DNA from: Phallusia mammillata
Taxonomy: Eukaryota; Chordata; Ascidiacea; Phlebobranchia; Ascidiidae
DNA length: 64,000 bases
Direction of reading: 5' to 3'
Assembly: GCA_003260075.1 (NCBI GenBank)
Contig: QLIY01000582.1
Location: forward strand, 39,634-103,633
Part shown: positions 51,010 through 63,951 of the stretch, piece by piece
How positions within the stretch are numbered: position 1 is the stretch's first letter
How the letters are laid out: every line of letters begins with the position of its first letter
Program-made: the position numbers and the translations under genes
Notes under the pieces: generated by a model
Told to the model about the DNA's origin: nothing
The model's database searches: none
What the model saw: only the letters and a program-made list of their open reading frames with translations

Positions 51010-54000
51010 ATGTTGCCCAAGCCAGATACCAACCCGAAAATTCAATACACTCAGGTATGAAATACAGTTGTTGACTTTCAAGTTTATTGTTGTTTGTGGT
51101 ACTTTTTAGTGCTTTCTGTTAATTAATTTCTACATTGTAGTACTGATTGATTTTAATTAGTTTCTGCACTGGTTGGTTTTAGAATTCTGTCAAAAAACAT
51201 GTGTATCTCTTAAAGTTTAATCGATGTTAAAAGGACACTAAATATTGGTTGATAACAGTTTATAAGGATACAGTTGTAAAAAGAATGCCACAAACAACTT
51301 GCAAAACAAATAACACTTAACTGTAAAATTATTAATTCAGTATATATCTGGTTTAGGAAATGGTGTACATGCGTTGTGCCATTTGAATTTTCTTGTTTCT
51401 TGCAGATTTTCATTAATAATGAGTGGGTGAATTCAGTTAGTGGGAAAACATTTCCAACTATTAATCCATGCAATGAGGAAACCATATGCGAAGTACAAGA
51501 AGGTGACAGGGTATGTGACACTTAAATTTTCACATCCATAAATGATTAGTACGGTAAATATTGTTAGTCTGTTTCCTTCAATTAGGCTGATGTGAATAAG
51601 GCAGTCGCAGCAGCCAAGGAGGCATTTAAGTTAGGATCACCATGGAGAACCATGGATGCTTCTCAAAGAGGAAGACTTCTCAACCGATTGGCGGATTTGA
51701 TTGAGCGTGACAGACATTATTTAGCTGTAAGTAGTTCCACTTTGTTGCTTTTACTTTTAGTTTAGAGTTTAAAATTACTTTAAAGCCAAACCATTTTGTT
51801 GCATTTGTATTTTAGTGTCTTGAAACTTTGGACAATGGTAAACCATACCACATTTCATACAATACTGATTTGCATTTGGTTATTAACTGCTACAGGTAAG
51901 AAATGTACAGTATTGCTGATTTCTTTTTCTGAACATTGCTGGTGAGACAGTTATATAATTGTATGTATAAATACATATATATGATTGCTTCAAAAAAGTT
52001 AACTCCTACACTGCTCTAGAAGTGGCTATAACAAAATATACATACAGTAGTTGGTGTGAAATTATTTGTTGCAACCAGGTTTTTTTTAAGGTTTGGTTTG
52101 GGTGACCGCTAAGTAGTAGGTTTTTTTTTAAGGTTTGGTTTGGGTGACCGCTAAGTAGTTTTAAGAGACTTTTTTTTAAGGTTTGGTTTGGGTGACTGCT
52201 AAGTAGTTTTAAAGACCCAAGTGTTTCATTTAAATACCAAAAAATAGCCATATTTGCTTAAACGAATTATTTATTAGGCTACTGGCAAATTTTGGGAAAC
52301 CGCTGGAAAAATTTTTCAAAACACCTTAAAAAAACTGGTTGCAACCATCAGCAGAGTGTCTGTTTGGGTGTGTTTTGCCCTAATTTGGATTTTGTATTGT
52401 TGTGTGGCCTACGTTGTTGCATAGACTCCCATTTCAATTCAATTAGTTTGAAACCTGAGATACCAGGAAGCTAAACAGCTTAAACCAGTAGGTCAAGCGT
52501 GCTAAAGGCAGTAGGTCAAGCGTGCTAAAGGCAGTAGGTCAACTTAAAGCATTAGATCAAGCGTGCAAGTGCTTGGCAATGTTGCTGCATCTTTCCTCAA
52601 CGGCAGACACGCGGGCGTGCGCGCACACACACACACACACACACATACGAAAAAGAACTGATACAAACATATTTCAATCAGCTGAACTTTGTTACAATTT
52701 CTAATTGTCTTGAAGGTACTATGCTGGATGGACGGACAAGAATCACGGCAAGGTCATTCCCGTTGGTAAGTTGTGTCATCATACTTTTTTGCATACAATC
52801 AAAACAAGCAAAGATAAAAATGTGAAACAACCTTTGAACAGCATAAGATAAAAATGAAATTCAAGTGAAACTTTCATCAGATGACTTTGCATAAATGCTG
52901 TAATAAAGTGGTTCACTACGCTGCATGCGTCACGAGATCATGAAACCTATTCCCGGGGGAAAATTGCGAACATGAACGTGACTTGTCAAAGAGCCACAGA
53001 CACATAGAATGTTTGAATCTGTGTTTACACACAGGTAACATTTGCTTGCTAGGCAACAAATTTGCCTTTGATGCAACTCAGTGCATAGATCGAGACAGCA
53101 AACCTTCGTATGAAATTCAAAACGAATAAAATAACGAACATTACAAAGGCAGATAAGAAACACTTTTTTGTATTCACTTTAGTTCCAAAGCCTTCTACCC
53201 CTCTACAGTTTAGCCTGTTTTCTCATAATTGCGGCGTTCTAGCCGGACGTTGTTTTGCTTCCGTATTGTCTCAAATACCACCGGCCTGTGCAGTAACTTG
53301 CAACAGAGCCTGAGCATTTAGGGCAGTGCGAAATTACTTGTACCTCGTCACAAATATGGACATCGAATGCGATTATTTCGTGTTACATTATTCCTCACTT
53401 ACACGACAGGTAAATAGTTTAATCCAAATCCCAATCTAATCAAAGCCAAACACGAGAAAGGACTTTGAGACCTCTTTGTTAGCATTTTGTTTGAACTGTA
53501 CATTTGTATGCAAAAACGCGATAACAATGAAAACACATTCGACTGAGAAGTAGGTGTCACGGATTTGTTGAAAGTTCTGTTTTTAACCAGACGGAAACTT
53601 TTTCTCGTACACTCGCCACGAGCCTGTTGGGATCTGCGGTCAAATTATCCCCTGGAATTTTCCACTCTTGATGCAAGCGTGGAAGCTTGGCCCAGCTCTA
53701 GCATGCGGCAATGTTGTTGTGATGAAACCAGCTGAACAAACCCCACTTACAGCTCTGTACATCGCCCAACTGACCAAAGAGGTACGGCTACTGTAACTTA
53801 AATAGATCACTTGTGGGAACGACGCTTTGTGTTAACTGATATTTGGTGACACGTCATGGGGCTTTGTTTTAGCCTGCGCTTTAACGGATCGTTGTAATAT
53901 AAAACTGTTACGGCAAGGTGCAAAGGAATCGTTTGACTGTTTCAGTACCAACTGGGACAAAAAAGCAAACCAGATGTACTTTGAATAAAAAGAGATTGCT

Positions 54001-57000
54001 ACTTGAAAAAATCGTAAAGGTGAATGTTTGCGCAAAATTTCGCCATTACAATGCGTACGTCAATTTAAACGTGCACAAAAAATGCTCGCAGTTTCTGCCA
54101 CACACCTGTGATTCGTGGCCTCGGCACCGAATAATCGCACTGGCTAATCCTATTAACGTGCGACTTGCGGCCAAGCTATTTCTTTGGATCGGTTTAGTAA
54201 TGTTTTCTACCACAAGCCAAGTATGACATGCACTTGAGCTCCGCTGCTTCGGGCAATCGCATTTACACGGCGTTGCTTGCGAGATTACCAAGTTCGCTGA
54301 AAATATTTTTCCACTATTTTCACGATACTAGATGCCTCAAATTCTTTCGTCAGAAATATTTTAATGCGGCTTGCGTGTTGACAAACGGAGAAGTCAAAGA
54401 TTTTTTTTTTAGTTTGTCACACTTTGGACCACCTCAGAGCACAAGATTTTTGTCGTAGACACATAGACACTTACATGCAGACGTTTGTGTATTTGATGCA
54501 CCACTTGCAATTAAGTTCAAGCGGGTCCTGTTTGCTGGCTTGTTTAACGCTGGGTATCATGCTTTTTTACTTTTGCTTGTATTCACCACTTTCGGACAGA
54601 CTGAATTTTATTTTCCCCGTTTTGTCCCTCGTTCCCCCTATTGTTTAAAGATAGCAGCTGTTTCCGTTTTGTTGCTGTTAATAATGCCACTCATTGCCTT
54701 GTGCTTAGTAAGAGAAAGACTTTTCCACTTAACCCACCGAATGACACTAAAACACGCAACGTCGCTATGCAAACACTTTACACTTTTTGTGACAAGCCTG
54801 TTTAAATGTGTTTAGGCTGGTTTCCCCCCAGGCGTGGTAAATATGATTCCTGGATACGGACCAACTGCTGGAGCTGCAATCAGCGAACACATGGACATCG
54901 ACAAAGTTTGCTTTACCGGCTCGACCGAGGTTTGTGCGAATCACGTTGCCAGATTTTTGGTAAACACTCAGTTAATGATTGCCAAAAATTCAAGCAAACA
55001 AACGTCTAGGTTTAAAGTCCCTGTCATGCTGGTGTCAATAAATACGTGTAACGCTGATATTAAAGGAGACAACGGCACCAGTTGTAATGTACTCATATGT
55101 ATTTAGTTAAATCCAACCAATCCAGTTATGTGACATGTAAGAGTGCATGGTTGTTAACTCTAGTGGTTGCAAACCTTATAAGTGTTTAATTCGCAAACGA
55201 ATCAAGCACCGTTGCAATGTGGTCATTTCACCTCCGTACAAACTAACGATAGATTGGTCACGTGATCATGCAAGCGGCTGGCAAGAGCAACCTGAAGAGA
55301 GTGAGTTTGGAGATGGGAGGCAAGAGTCCAAACATCATTTTTGCGGATGCTAACTTGGACGACGCTGTGGAAACCGCTCATAACGGCCTCTTTTTCAATC
55401 ATGTGCGTATATCAGACTGCTGCTAAATTAACCTTGAAACGAACGTACATCATTTTTGTACATATTTTACAGCAGTTTTGGTGACCTATTTCCTGCTGGA
55501 AACAGTTCTAGGAATCTATGTTTAGCAACGATTTGGCTTTCTGGTAATGCGTCATGGCGTCGAAAGTTTAATACAGTTACGTCATAGCGATAAACAAATA
55601 GCATGCTGGGTTGCGCTACTTTCACAAGTTATTCTTTTGGGGCATTCTTAAATAGATGTCTATCGGTTAAACGTTTTCTCCAATCTTACAATATATGCCC
55701 CTTTTCGCTTCCAAGTACCGGGCATGACCTGTAACGTTGGGAAATACGCTGCTGAAATGCTATAAGACCTTCAAGTAAGCCGTTGTTTGTGCGAGCCATA
55801 AAACAGTGTCTTTAGTGAAAGTGAACTAAAACCTTTAATTTAAGCAAAATATGGCAACCACAATACCAGCAAATACCGAGTGGTGCTGGATATGCAAAGT
55901 AACGAAACTAATGGGTCGATAACAAGATTTTGAAATACCGGCGAGAAAAAGGTCCAACTATAAAATTTTTGTGTTGATAGATGTGACCTTATGTACTTTT
56001 TACGAAATTAATCATGGAAGACTGCATAAATCTCATCCATAAACCCACGTAAATTATACTTGTTTTTGCGCTTTCACAGGGTCAATGCTGTTGTGCCGGG
56101 TCCCGCATCTTCGTTGAGGAATCGATCTACGACGAGTTCGTGAAGCGAAGTGTGGCAAGGGCACAGAAGAAAGCTGTGGGAAACCCATGGGACGATGGAT
56201 GCGAACAAGGACCACAAGTGGGTTTTTAAAGATTGGTCAACCCGTGTTGCCAAATGTGTGGTGGTTTCATAAGTCGTGCTGCGTACAGTTGTGAGTTGTG
56301 ACTAGTGCTGTGCCGAATATTGGGTTTAACGAATTTTTTTGGCCGATTCGGCTATTTTCACAAATATTCGGTTTCGTCCGAATTATGGTGATTTCCGAAA
56401 CCAAATCGTTTGCGAACAGAAACTTAAAGCGCAAAAGTTTTTTCTGCTTATTAAGGTACCACACAATCTTTCAAACTACGCAATAACCAAATTCGCGTCA
56501 ACAGTTTTGATTCTCAAACATTTTTGTTTTGCCCACTCCCAACACAAAGTTAGTAATTGGTTGGTAGGCTAAAATATATGACCGAAGCGACCTTAAAGCG
56601 CACAGACCTAGAATGATAATAAAATACAATTATTCTGTTGCGGCAACGGCACAGTTAAGCGTAGCGTTCGGTTGCGTGACGTCACAAATAATTCAGTTGA
56701 TTTGAACTGCCGAGTATTTGGTTTCCATCCGAACCCAATTTAGACAAATCGATGCATCATTGGTTATGACTAGGGCGATTATTTTTTGACTTGTCAAAAA
56801 AAGTCACAATTTTTAGAATAGGTCAAAAATTGTCAAAATTATTTACAAAGTCAAAAATTAGCCTACAGCCATATTTTTTACAATAATGTGTAATTTAACT
56901 ACTTAAATTCTTCATAGGTCAAATTTTAGTCAAAAAAAAGTTTTTTAATGTCAAAATTTGTCAAAATTTTTAATTTGTAGGTAAACATTTTTCGTTTTTT

Positions 57001-60000
57001 AGGTCAAAAAATAATCGCCCAAAATGTACGTGTACGAGATTTTGACATTGGATGTCAAGACAATTTTTTGGGATTATGTTCTCAGAAAACAGCCCTGGGC
57101 GTTATCATGCCACATTTTTGGCGGTTTGGCACGCATTTGGTTTGTTCGTACCTTAATAAAGCCAAAATATTTTATCTAGGTCAGTGCCATTTCTTTGAGT
57201 GTGTGTGTGTGGCAAGTGTGTAAACTGATAGAAATTAAAATGCTAAAAATTGCAACTAAAACGCGGAAATGTCTTTGGGTACTCTCTGCGACAATTAGCC
57301 TATTTTACAACACGACTTTTACAACATGTGTTTTGTTTTTGTGAGGCTCCACAACCGCGGATAAAGCTTTTTTTAATCCAAAACCACGTATTTCCATTTA
57401 AATTTTTAATCTCTTTTTATATTTTATTTTCAATCTCTTATTTTCAATTTTTTAGGTCGACGCGGAACAATTCGCAAAAATCCAGGGTTTGATTGAAAGT
57501 GGCAAACAGGAGGGTGCTGATTTGCTGTGTGGAGGTGGTCGGTGGGGAGACAAGGGCTACTTCATCGAGCCTACTGTGTTCGCCAACGTGACTGATAACA
57601 TGAGAATCGCTACCGAAGAGGTGTGTGTTGTTTTTAGCAGGCCAATTGCAAAATAAGCTCTTGTGCAAACAAATTACGTTGAAGCAAAGATAACTGATTG
57701 GTTGTGACATTTATAGAATGCTGCAACTGAATTGGAAAAATGGAACATGTTCTATCCAATTTTATGTTAAATAAATGCCTTAATACATCTTTGCCTTGTA
57801 CATAGTTATTCATTGACTGCTTAACGTTAATGTGACACAGTGATATTTAACTTATTTAGTGGCTAATGTTTTACTTTGTAACAATACAAATGGCCTTAAA
57901 ACCAACCTTAAAATAAATTCGGCAGATCTTTGGGCCAGTGCAGCAGATAATGAAGTTTAAGACCGTGGATGAAGCAATCGAGCGAGCCAACAAAACTTGC
58001 TACGGACTTGCAGCTGCAGTTATCACCAACGATCTGAACAAAGCAATCATTGTGTCGAACGGCGTGAGAGCTGGAACTATTTGGTAGGTGCAATACTGCT
58101 TACCCTGCGTTATTGCTTCCCCTACCTTTACTGCTTACCCTACAGTGCACATGGCGATAATGGCGTATGCTATGCCGAAAGAAATAACTAGCCATACAAC
58201 ATCGATATGGGTACTTTGTTTATTACAAAATAGCTTCCTCATTACAGTGCCTACTTGAGCGGTGACCTAATTATTCTCGCATATTTTTTATCAATATAGT
58301 TATACTGCAAAATATTTAACCATTATTCTTTGCCACTTTTGTTCAACTCGGGGGTGCGCATCAGGATACAAAAAACGTTATATCGGCGCATTTTCATTTG
58401 TGGTAATTAGCTGTACCCTTGCCATCAGGAAATAATTAGTTAAAACACATTTCCGCGCCTAAGCACCACGTGAACGCACTACTAGGACATTAATTAGCTG
58501 ACAAATTCAGCACACATTTAAAACAGTCTGTATATTTCTTATTGCGAAACATTTGATAAATCGATTTCGCTCAAATACATGGCATCGTCAGTCCTAAACA
58601 GGAACTACTAGGAGTTTCCTATGTACCCAAACCGCCGATGTGTTTACTTTATCTATAATTGCTGTCAAAATTTGGAAATACTGTTTAAAATGTGATGAAG
58701 ACTTAGTTGTGATTTTGTTTTGTATTATAATTCCATGCAAGTTAAATCGAACTAAACTTGTGTCCCGTTCGACGGCTACCTATAAATCGAAATATGGTAG
58801 TTTCACGAGGGAAAGATTCTTATTAAACCCAAATAGTATGACATGTACAGTGTACACACATGTGTGTACTTTCACACCCCTTGTGCTCAGTGCAGACGGT
58901 TACACTTTGAACGGTCACACTTATTCAGAGACGCAAAGGCACGTTCGCTACATTTCGTGGTAACGGGAGTTTCTTGGTTATGATTAATGTAAATGTTCTC
59001 TTGTGAATAGTTCAAACGGCGTTGCTGCAACATGGAATCGTGGTAACTTCTCGCACGTTGCCTTAAAATTGTAATCATTTCATACGGGGCTAAATACTGA
59101 TACGTGTCCTTAAAAATTGCAATTAATCATTATTGGCACGGTTGCTTTTGGTTCTACACCAACTCGTGTGTTAAAATTTTAATTTCAGACTCAAATATAA
59201 TAAGTCGTGGACATAGGCGTCGATTTTTTAATTATTTGCAAAATTTTAGGGGAGACCTTTCCATGTTTTGGAAACATCCATCAGCCGTTCAAACCCACAA
59301 TCTTAGGAACACAATGCAGTTGCGTTAACTGCTCCGTTGTCCTGGCGAGCGCACGATCTAAGTTATGACCCTTATTCGGTTAAACCAGGGGCCACTAAAC
59401 GTTTTACACTGCGGGCCGGATAACTTTAATAACGATTCGCGCGAGCCGCATAGTTAACATGTTCTAGCGCCGTCTTTCCATACTTAGCCCGCGATGCGAT
59501 TTTCATAGGTGGGCCAAAATATGGTCTTTCTACAATCCCATTTAAAATCTGGTGATCCGAATTTTAAATTGTATAGTTAGCATCAACTAACGAGCAATGC
59601 TCGTATATTACGTCACAAGTAACAAAAGAATGCAATTGTTCGCGCACAATTAACACTTGTAGTCTCGTCTGTGACGTAACAAATTGGTTGTGGTCTATTT
59701 TGGGCGTTGTAATCCTATGAATCCAAAAAAATTTGGGCCGTAGTTTGGTGACCCCTGGGTTAAACAAACAAAACAAAGTTTGCAGATATAGCAAACTTCC
59801 GCACAGACAGATAGTGAAGTTGCCACAGGAATTAAGTAAACATTGTTCAAGATGTTCATTTACATTGTATGTGACGATTTTTAAACAACTCAACATTAAA
59901 CTGGCAACGTCTTATTCGAGGGTTGCTTGCGTTTTGGCTGCAAAAATGCCTATAATATTTGTTTGACTAGTCATTCCTGCAGTTAACATAAAGCAAATAT

Positions 60001-62349
60001 AAGATACTTGAACAACCAGCCAGTACTGGGAATAAAACAATCACATAACAATGCCGATTGTTACTGCAACCATTGTTACGTTACGTAACAAACCACGAGA
60101 CACTTGCGTTTGTCATTGATTGTGACCTTCAATCTTACAAACAGCCGGTTTCAACTACTTTACGGTATAGACGTGTATGTGGTCTTTCTGACAATACTTT
60201 ATTTCAAACAAAAACAGGGGAGACAATACATATGTTGTCACCCCTGTTTTTTCAGGAGGGGAGACATGTCACCCCGGTCACCCCTAAATCGACGCCTATG
60301 GTCGTGGATAACACCTCGTGCTCGTGTCTGCGAAATAATTGTCACGTTTTGAGGTAATCACAGTGACAAATAAGTCCCGTGTGTTAAGCTGCTGACCTAG
60401 CTGTAAATACATGCTCGTCACCTGCATTGCTTCCCACGTTTGTGCTTAGTAGTCCGTTCAAGCGCGCCGAACAAGTTTGCGAACTATTGTCAGGCTGTAC
60501 TGTGTTGTCCAAGCAAGCTTGTCAGCACTTTTCAAACCCTTACCCTTTTGGTGACACTCACTTCGTTTTCCATGTCCGTTACAGGGAGATGACCGGCATA
60601 TATGTAAGAAATAATGATGGGCGGGCGACAAACTGGTAGACAATTGTGGTTCACTCTTAGGGTTTGCATTAGTATTTTTGTAGTAGAATATACCAGTATC
60701 GGTCTTAACTGTAATGCCACAAACTGATTGCGAAAGGTTTGGTCCTTACATGAACCAGATAAATACGTGATTAGTCGAGGGCAATCGAGTTTTCGATCAT
60801 TGGACATTATTTTTACAAGTCACTTTTCACGTTAAGACGTTATCCGCAGACTTACACGCGTTTAACAAATCTTTCACCTTGTGTGACACCAATTTATCGT
60901 GTCTTACGACATATTTAATAGCGTGTAGTTTTGACCACAAACATTCTGTTGAAAAAGAAAACTAAGATTATGTTTAAAACGACGACAAATATAACCTGAT
61001 GTCAAGTAGCACTAAAGCTTGTTTTTGCAAATATTTGTGCAACCTTCAAACTTCTGGTCCAAAAGCACTCTGTTGCAACTTTTTGTTTGTTATTCTTATG
61101 ATAAAGATTGTGGTTGTTATGTTGTGTTGTGTAAACAATGCTGCTGTCATTTCGATCAACTAAATGCCCGATTTAAGTTACCTGAAGCCCGAACGACTTG
61201 TTTTCTTAATTAGTTGTGCCATTGGTGGTGATTTAAACAAAATGTTCTGAAAGATATTAATCAAAATTTTGTGTTTTAGTTTAGTTTGGATAGATTTTGG
61301 TTACTAGTTTTATACTATTTTTTGTTGATTAAACATTATTTTTCGAATTAAACATACCATTGTAAAATCCTGTGCACTTTCCACGAGGTTTAAAAACAAG
61401 ACAAATTGTAAGCCAAGACAACGCTGTATTTGTGGGACGTAACGACATTTGTTCTGCATCATGTAGGGTAAACTGCTACAACGTGTTCTCTGCTATGACA
61501 CCTTTCGGAGGATACAAGATGTCCGGCCAGGGCCGCGAGTTGGGTGAATATGCATTGGAGGGATACACCGAAGTCAAATGTGTAAGTTCATTTGCAAAAT
61601 TATGTATAATTACGCCTATGTGTGTATATGTATGTAAATTGCAAATTGCGCTGTTCATTTTGACATTTACATGGCTGTAAATGATTTAGGACTGTGTTTC
61701 AGCCTTTTTGTATGTGGGAATATTTGTATTTGGTAGTTAGGAAACATATTGTTTGTCTTGCGTCAAGTTACCTAATGACAAGAGCATGGTAAGTTTACTC
61801 GCTAAAATAAAGCAACCTCGCCGATAAGTGCGCCATGGGATGAAGAAAAACATGTACAGCTTAAAAAGAAACTTCCAATGACCATCGGCTAGCGAAGAAT
61901 GTTGTCATAACAATACACTAATAATTATGTAACATCGAATTAACCACAGTCCTTCGGCTATGTTAATCGTGTGTGACCTATGACACTTTAACCCGAAAAC
62001 ACACGTGTTGCAACGTCAATTTTGAACGAAGCAAACGACATTTATCTGTAAATTTATGTGATTTGATTGACTTGGTTAATGAAGTTTGTGGTTAGCAGGC
62101 GCTTTATTACAAATTGTAGTAAATCATAAGTAGCTGCTGAGAAAAGGACGGTTACAATTCGTCTCGTTGTGTTTCATTCGGGTGATATGTAAATGTTCGA
62201 AGAATTTTGTGGTAAAGCGTTTCGTTCCCTCCTGAAACCAACATTTAAATAAATCCCAGGCAAACTGACAAACTTCGTGCAACTTTTGCCAACTGTTCGT
62301 ACGTGTTTTGTTGCAGGTAATCACCAAAATCCCTGAAAAGAACTCCTGA
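51010..62349 (+). CDS. Aldehyde dehydrogenase, ALDH1/ALDH2 group
   Basis: Exons 51010-51054, 51406-51510, 51586-51726, 51816-51895, 52716-52765, 53591-53781, 54816-54929, 55253-55402, 56080-56217, 57456-57620, 57926-58083, 61467-61581, 62317-62349; 494 residues, close to the family's 500. Catalyses NAD-dependent oxidation of aldehydes to acids. Landmarks: N-terminal [25 protein letters not shown] with oxyanion Asn163, FTGSTE, catalytic Glu262 in LEMGGKSPN, nucleophile Cys296 in [21 protein letters not shown]-terminal IPEKNS. The 15-residue first exon gives no mitochondrial targeting peptide, so a cytosolic ALDH1-type enzyme is likely. Yet LDNGKPY, CCCAGSR and Phe in [13 protein letters not shown] are more ALDH2-like. 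A retinal dehydrogenase role is possible, not proven. The long intron 58084-61466 holds nested transposons. Confidence 0.93.
52080..52210 (+). repeat. Triplicated about 40-bp tandem repeat in ALDH intron 4
   Basis: Three copies of a unit made of a T run, AAGGTTTGGTTTGGGTGAC and a CGCTAAGTAGT tail, with slightly different spacers. No coding role. Confidence 0.85.
52486..52645 (+). repeat. 22-23-bp tandem repeat and CA microsatellite
   Basis: CAGTAGGTCAAGCGTGCTAA-type units repeat about 2.5 times at 52486-52541. A CA run of about 11 units follows at 52624-52645. Both are in ALDH intron 4. Confidence 0.85.
56303..56762. mobile_element. hAT-type MITE related to the 7921-13367 element
   Basis: Lies in the ALDH intron after exon 9. 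Starts TAGTGCTGTGCCGAATATT and is rich in TTCGG motifs. Flanks GTTGTGAC (56295-56302) and GTTATGAC (56763-56770) match at 7 of 8 bases. The right end is degenerate. Internal pieces (ACGTCACAAATAATTCAGTTG) resemble 8245-8270. Confidence 0.65.
56773..57020. mobile_element. Small MITE with GGGCGATTATTTTTTGAC ends
   Basis: The left end GGGCGATTATTTTTTGAC is inverted at the right as GTCAAAAAATAATCGCCC. The interior repeats GTCAAAAATTGTCAAAATT motifs. It abuts the previous element almost directly. Target duplication not clear. Confidence 0.7.
59212..60300. mobile_element. hAT-type element, 1.1 kb, with nested MITE
   Basis: Starts CATAGGCGTCGATTT and ends with its reverse complement AAATCGACGCCTATG. 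Perfect 8-bp duplications GTCGTGGA lie at 59204-59211 and 60301-60308. No transposase. It lies in the long ALDH intron and contains a younger insertion at 59386-59757. Confidence 0.9.
59386..59757. mobile_element. Nested hAT-type MITE with perfect target duplication
   Basis: Starts CAGGGGCCACTAAACG and ends TAGTTTGGTGACCCCTG. Duplications GGTTAAAC lie at 59378-59385 and 59758-59765. Same family as 33131-33601. Confidence 0.9.
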
Positions 62350-62460
62350 ATTTTCCGAAAATACGACATTTCTTCCGGAAATCAGAGCATATGCATTGTA
62401 ATAAGTCCATCATCATTTAATTGTTAATTTCTGCCTCGAACCTGTCAGTGTGTATAATCA

Positions 62461-63229
62461 TTTTCAATCGTGTACAAGTTTCGTGTGTACTGGCGATACA
62501 TACTTGTCTAATATTTTGATGTAAAGAATAATTTTCCCTCATATATACGTTTCACACATGGCCGTAGATCGTACAGTGCAGTTGAGACCAGCGTTGATAC
62601 GTTTGTGCAACACGCAGCATCTACCCGCTAGGCTAGACAAAAGGCACAGAACTATTACAGAAACAGTATGTGGCTAAAATCACGCAACTTTTAGCTTATG
62701 CGTTTGAGGTACAGAAAATTAGAAAAAGGTCGCTTGTAAGAGGCTTGTCGCCTACTTCCCAAAATTTGCCTGTTAGGGCAGATTGGGTATTAGGCTACCT
62801 CGAATTCGATGTCCTCGTTTTAAGAATTGCACGCTTATCGAAACTACGTGCAGTGGAAATCCGTTTAGGGGGGGGGGGTATTTTCAATCGTGTACAAGTT
62901 TCGTGTGTACTGGCGATATATACTTGTCTAATATTTTGATGTAAAGACTAATTTTCCCTCACATATACGTTTGTGCAACACGCAGCATCTACCCGCTAGA
63001 CGAAGGCACAGAAATATTACAGAAACAGTATGTGGCTAAAATCAAGCAATTTTTAGGTTATGCGTTTGAGGTACAGAAAATTAGAAAAAGGTCGCCTGTA
63101 AGAAGCTTGTAGCCTATTTCCCAAAATTGCGTATTAGGGCAGATTGGGTATTAGGCTACCTCGAATTCAATGTCCTCGTTCTAAGAATTGCACGCTTATC
63201 GAAACTACGTGCAGTGGAAATCCGTTTAG
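62461..63229 (+). repeat. Tandem duplication with poly-G at junction
   Basis: Copy A is 62461-62868 and copy B 62881-63229, both running from TTTTCAATCGTG to CCGTTTAG. Eleven G (62868-62878) separate them. Copy B lacks about 55 bp lying between two ATACGTTT motifs of copy A, and has scattered base changes. No coding function seen. Confidence 0.9.
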
Positions 63230-63359
63230 ATCACGAAGCACTGAACGTAAATTGACACAGACTCGTCAATATCAGCAAGCACGGGGCCTTCAGTGAAATG
63301 AAATTAATCTGAGAAGACCTGGTTCATTAATTTGTAATGTTTAAGCCACGACGTTTCGC

Positions 63360-63905
63360 TTTCTTTTTATCGTTAAAACAAACGCATCTTGGCCGAACCC
63401 TACTACACGTACATGGCGATTACTGCTAAGCGAAATGACGCATTATAGCAGTGGTTCTCAAAGTATGGGTCGCGCACACAATAGCCTTCCCACCATACTG
63501 TTTCGCACATGGCGATTGTAACGTCATAGCACGGGAAATAATAGGATAAGTTAATCTTGCGTTAACTGAACTTGGCCATGTGACAGTTAGCGTTACAGTA
63601 TGAGTAGCCTAAGTATCCGTACAAGAAAATAAAATACATTTTTTTTTAGGTTTGGGTCGTGAGGTGTTTATAAAACTCAGATTTGGGGGGGGGGGGTTTC
63701 TTTTTATCGTTCAAACAAACGCAACTTAAGCATCTTGGTCAACCCACCTACACGTCGCCTACATGGCAATTACTGCTAAGCGAAATGACGCATTAGGTCA
63801 TCGCATTTAAGTTCACATCAATTTTAGTTGGGACGTAAAGGGGGGGGGGATTATAGGATTAGGTCATCGCATTTAAGTTCACATCAATTTTAGTTGGGAC
63901 GTAAA
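63360..63905 (+). repeat. Two further tandem duplications with poly-G junctions
   Basis: A unit starting TTTCTTTTTATCGTT occurs at 63360 and again at 63697, right after 12 G (63685-63696). A second unit, ATTAGGTCATCGCATTTAAG onward, occurs at 63792-63839 and 63858-63905, separated by 10 G (63840-63849) and a short spacer. The CAGTGGTTCTCAAAG near 63451 is a hAT-type end whose partner I cannot define. Confidence 0.85.
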
Positions 63906-63951
63906 ATACGTGTGTACGATGCGTCTCACCAAAAACAATCGTCTACACCAG

